Shown here: in pieces, positions 61,801 to 64,000 of the stretch
Layout of the letters: each line of letters starts with the position of its first letter
How positions within the stretch are numbered: the stretch's first letter is position 1
Assembly: GCA_016124755.1 (NCBI GenBank)
Contig: WGNA01000006.1
Coordinates: 1 to 64,000 of the forward strand
Direction of reading: 5' to 3'
Length of the DNA stretch: 64,000 nt
DNA from: Bacteroidota bacterium
GTDB taxonomy: Bacteria; Bacteroidota; Bacteroidia; NS11-12g; UBA9320
Made by a program: the position numbers and the translations under genes
The notes under the pieces: generated by a model
What the model saw: the letters and a program-made list of their open reading frames with translations, nothing else
Database searches by the model: none
What the model was told of the DNA's origin: nothing

Positions 61801-63266
61801 CTGCCTACAAAAGCTGCATAACTGGAGAGCGGGAATTTTTTGACTTTAGTTTTAATACAGAATTCATACATCTTTAAAACCGGATGATACGGCATCATTC
61901 CTCCGTTTGTGATTTTTTCGAAATTGAATTCCCGATAATAATTTTTGGATTCGAATCTGGCCCGGTCATCATTGAGAATCATGTCGAAATCAATCTTGGG
62001 TTGCTGTAGTTTCCATCGGATCTGATCCACCCAAATTTCAAGGTTGTGATCCGTGTCGTAAAACGGAGCTTGTTCGAGGCCTTTATCTCCTCTTGTGAAA
62101 ACCAACATGGAATCCGCCTGATTGTAATTCATTCGGATTATGGGATGAAAAATGGTTCCGCTGTCGGTGAAGATCGTCATCTCGGTTTCGAGTGCATTGA
62201 TCTTTCCATCCTTCATGGTAAAGTGTGCGGAAACTGCCTGAACAACGAGTTTTCCTTCGTAATAAAATTCGAAAGTGGATTTATTGTTCTCATCACCAAT
62301 GCCCTGAATATTCTTTCCTTCAATGGCGAAACCACCTTTAAATTTTATACTTCCATTTGTGAAATTATTTAAAGTTAAATCCTTTCGGTCCGCAACAAAC
62401 CGAGGATAGGTTGAATTCGAAAAGTCCTGATTTTTATTCGAGATAACACCGCTTGATATTTTATCGGAAAGTGTTCCGGTAACTTTTTCACTTAAAACGC
62501 CTTTGTATTGGAATTCAACATTCTTTACCTCCATTTCACCTTTCGTCATATCGATGGAGTAATCCGGAATAGTTGCATACGCAACGGAAGGATTGATGCC
62601 AACCCGCGACCAGTTAACAGAGCCGCCTTTTCCTTTCCAACTTTGTTTGAGAACATCGTAGGTTCCGGAGGTGTTGTAAACATTTATTTCGTCATCGGGA
62701 CCTTTACATTTGAGATCGAGTCTTTTGATTTCAATAAGAACATCTTCTTCTTTAAAAATAAATTTAAAATCAGCTTTGCCGATGCTCCATGTTTTAGATC
62801 TGTCTGAATACAAGGCACCGTCACTAAAAAGATTATAAGATGTCTGAAGTACAGTTTTGTACGCCTGCCGGTTGCTCTTGAGAAGTTTGTAGGTTTCAGC
62901 GATCCAGTTATCAAATTTGGCTTGTGCAACAGACGAATCTCTGGCAACCAGAAGAGTCTTCATAAACAAATGAAAATCGGGATCGATGTCGAATTCATTA
63001 ATAAGCATGTATTCGCTCACCCGAATTACCATTGCCTGTTGATCTTCATTAAAGATTCCGCTGTTCCACTTAACTTTCAGGGCATCATACACTTTGTGCA
63101 CTTCGGGTTTCTGAACAGATTTTACATGCGCGCCGAGTTCATCGATATACACTTTCGGGTCTCTGCTGAATCCGCGTGTCTGAGCATTGGAGTGTTGTGT
63201 AAGACCGACAAGAATGATTATCAGAAGAAAGCTTGACAGTTTGAAAAGACCTTTGGAGGCAATCAT
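58839..63266 (-). CDS. Giant exported protein of unknown function
   Basis: Protein of 1475 aa with a signal peptide (~8-29, ending SNAQ) and no lipobox. A helical N-terminal part (~30-160) precedes a very long beta-rich region. Repeated short strands with the pattern of fatty or lipid-bridge proteins (for example MQSNKIVMMPDSLNADVDVY, then FISTEGHTVEVFEAKQTFTG) recall OstA/LptA-like or AsmA-like beta-taco structures. That is inference from pattern only. No membrane helix follows. It is between prmA and plsY with overlaps of 4 bp on each side, so it belongs to one transcript with a phospholipid gene. Confidence 0.8.
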   Translation of the reverse strand: MIASKGLFKLSSFLLIIILVGLTQHSNAQTRGFSRDPKVYIDELGAHVKSVQKPEVHKVYDALKVKWNSGIFNEDQQAMVIRVSEYMLINEFDIDPDFHLFMKTLLVARDSSVAQAKFDNWIAETYKLLKSNRQAYKTVLQTSYNLFSDGALYSDRSKTWSIGKADFKFIFKEEDVLIEIKRLDLKCKGPDDEINVYNTSGTYDVLKQSWKGKGGSVNWSRVGINPSVAYATIPDYSIDMTKGEMEVKNVEFQYKGVLSEKVTGTLSDKISSGVISNKNQDFSNSTYPRFVADRKDLTLNNFTNGSIKFKGGFAIEGKNIQGIGDENNKSTFEFYYEGKLVVQAVSAHFTMKDGKINALETEMTIFTDSGTIFHPIIRMNYNQADSMLVFTRGDKGLEQAPFYDTDHNLEIWVDQIRWKLQQPKIDFDMILNDDRARFESKNYYREFNFEKITNGGMMPYHPVLKMYEFCIKTKVKKFPLSSYAAFVGSKKENMYQQMYKLADEGFIYYDPETEMVTPKEKLFNHYKYHYKLGDYDVIRFSSVIASRANAELNLINYDLKIEGIPAFRFSDSQNVMAVPEEQIVIVKNNRKLLFDGKITAGRFDFFGDRFLFDYEKFTVSSEKIDSMKIFYPDTINQNFLIPVKSVLRDINGTLYIDKSNNKSGLTDYPEYPIFTSRAPSVIAYDKQHIFNGAYKKDIFRFEVDPFTIDSLDDFTIEGLKFPGTFVSAGILPEFRYEAYIMKDYSLGFNRTNPPGGYEMYEGKGHGDIDISLSEEGFWAKGEIDYQGAKMQSNKIVMMPDSLNADVDVYSIDKSERYPRLYARDVKTHWMPKEEEMFISTEGHTVEVFEAKQTFTGKMKHTPVELSGNGVLAWDNATLTSTDMRFSPDETDAAVSAIKIGDVDAGKISFVSTNVKSHIDFQKRTGEFRANELGHVTQLPYNMMTSTMDDFKWDMDKKTILMTATGRMKKDDYVFRSTNPAQQGLFFISTKALFDMNTGIIYAEEIPYIDIADSRVFPFEGKAVIEKDAYIQPLKNSKVLAARENKFHELYDCTINVLGRNSLTGQGFYIYKDKHRTGQVIYFDKMRILRDTTYQAIGYMTDSLNFTISPKIGYKGSVELNSNQEFLSFNGYVKPLHSFSEYKSLWFRYTDRPDPADVIINAHDPKNEERKGIAVTMSYSMVDSVNLYPSFFNFKRSYGDLDVTNDKGILYYDETRDAFIVGDSNKALNGSPRGNILVFNEGDKTISSEGRLDFGLNFHENFNIQTAGTVSKEEDDTVFNVETLMGMRLKLPDECYQRLLQVIEKNGGGTRSISVDNDETKRAISEFLDDKKYQKVRKDMEEVGEIKSVDEINHDILISRANFYYSKPLQAFVSTSTVDVALIDGKVVNKAFDSRILIETKRSGTRFIFYMKVSEYDWFYFEFYRGNMYIYSTDKEFNDYLMSKRGKTSSKGYTIRPATPIKISRQIEKIDALTGS

Positions 63267-64000
63267 TTTAATAGTTCAATTTTTTGGTACAGCAGACATT
63301 CCCAATCGCCGAGATGGATATTTCTGATTAGTTCAAATCCGAATTGTTTCACATTTTGGTGAACTTCTTCAAGATCGAAATTAAGAAAACCTGCCAGCGC
63401 AAGATGTCCGTTTGGTGATACGCACTTTACCAGATCAGGTAAAAGGGTGAGGTTAATATTTTTGGTAATGTTCGAAAGCACGATATCGAACGTGCTCCCT
63501 TTCGGAATGGCTTCCGTTGAACCACGTGCGAGGGTAACGTTGTGCACGGGGTTATATTTCAGATTTTCACGGGCGCTTTCCACACATTTATCATCGTAGT
63601 CGATTGCCAAGACATCCCTTGCTCCCATGAGGGAAGCGAGAATGGCAAGAACTCCGGTTCCTGTGCCCATATCCAGAACACTTTTGTTTTTAAAATTCAT
63701 GGTTAACATCAGTTGCATCATTAGCCGGGTCGTTTCATGATGACCGGTGCCGAAAGCCATTTCCGGTTTTATAATGATGTCGAAAGATACTTTTTCGGGT
63801 TTTGGATGAAAGTCGGAGCGAACACAAATCCGGTCGTCGATAAATACCGGTTCGTAATTCTTTTCCCATTCCGAGTTCCAGTTCACCTCCTGAAGCAAAG
63901 AATAGGTGAATGAATTTTCCATACGATACCGGGCCAGTGTATCGTAGAGTTGTTTGTGATGAAACAGGTTTTCCGGAATGTAGGCACTTATGGTAGTACC
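63263..64000 (-). CDS. prmA: Ribosomal protein L11 methyltransferase PrmA (5' end beyond window)
   Basis: SAM-dependent methyltransferase that trimethylates ribosomal protein L11. The reading frame stays open to the window edge: the 26 codons before the internal Met at 63922 have no stop and encode TTISAYIPENLFHHKQLYDT, which fits PrmA N-terminal sequence. At least 245 aa are visible. The C-domain has MAFGTGHHETTR, the SAM motif DMGTGTGVLAILASLMGA and IVLSNITKNI. The giant exported protein gene overlaps its stop by 4 bp. Confidence 0.93.
   Translation of the reverse strand, partial: GTTISAYIPENLFHHKQLYDTLARYRMENSFTYSLLQEVNWNSEWEKNYEPVFIDDRICVRSDFHPKPEKVSFDIIIKPEMAFGTGHHETTRLMMQLMLTMNFKNKSVLDMGTGTGVLAILASLMGARDVLAIDYDDKCVESARENLKYNPVHNVTLARGSTEAIPKGSTFDIVLSNITKNINLTLLPDLVKCVSPNGHLALAGFLNFDLEEVHQNVKQFGFELIRNIHLGDWECLLYQKIELLK

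Overview
This window is chromosomal DNA from a member of the Bacteroidota, most likely a free-living flavobacterium- or Cryomorphaceae-like lineage; the exact order is my inference. The evidence is: two secreted proteins with type IX secretion (T9SS) C-terminal domains, a TonB-C domain protein, an outer-membrane barrel with a TonB-receptor-like C-terminus, the gene order ileS-dksA-like-lspA, a cysteine-poor DksA, an S16 protein with a long acidic tail, poor Shine-Dalgarno sites, and many gene starts preceded by the Bacteroidota -7 element TAnnTTTG. No tRNA, rRNA, CRISPR array, transposase or phage gene was seen. Coding density is very high, with many 1-20 bp overlaps.

Layout. 1-199 is a composite hexamer repeat. 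200-4783 is an envelope cluster (RDD protein, then SpoIIM/DUF4129/DUF4350). 4761-6535 is a GT9 glycosyltransferase plus a cyclase-family hydrolase. 6594-9789 holds a sensor kinase, a TonB-C protein and an M23 peptidase. 9908-12186 holds thioredoxin, DUF58 and arginase. 12306-16997 is a signalling block: a seven-PAS histidine kinase, its response regulator, an ECF sigma factor and a small partner. 17217-20666 holds uvrA and a TlpA-like protein. 20802-24060 holds a double D-Ala-D-Ala ligase and a PASTA protein. 24123-29349 holds a T9SS cargo protein, a rhodanese, a heptaheme cytochrome/TPR protein, a ferredoxin and an NlpC/P60 protein. 29384-31612 is a sodium symporter followed by two tiny one-helix membrane proteins. 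31608-32035 is a second copy of the composite repeat.

32061-38913 (minus) is a tight three-gene operon: a thioester-bearing alpha-2-macroglobulin-like protein, an outer-membrane barrel and a lipoprotein. 39026-49650 (minus) is a long same-strand run: TrmH-type methyltransferase, inositol monophosphatase, PGRP amidase with a T9SS-like tail, RND/MMPL exporter, ileS, dksA-like, lspA and a thioredoxin. 49609-54979 (plus) holds a BamA/TamA-like protein, an M48 protease, lysA and a potassium channel. 54970-64000 (minus) holds an LpxL-like acyltransferase, rimM, rpsP, a secreted protein, clpS, plsY, a giant exported protein and prmA, which runs off the window edge.

The theme is envelope building and protection: peptidoglycan precursors and hydrolases, lipid A and phospholipid acylation, lipoprotein processing, outer-membrane assembly, and a protease trap with its own barrel. 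The most unusual items are the repeat family sitting at gene 3' ends (one copy has become an 83-residue tail on LspA), the fused double Ddl, the alpha-2-macroglobulin/barrel/lipoprotein operon, and promoters placed inside neighbouring genes or inside a terminator loop. Several -7 boxes end in TTG and can be mistaken for start codons; I moved those starts downstream.
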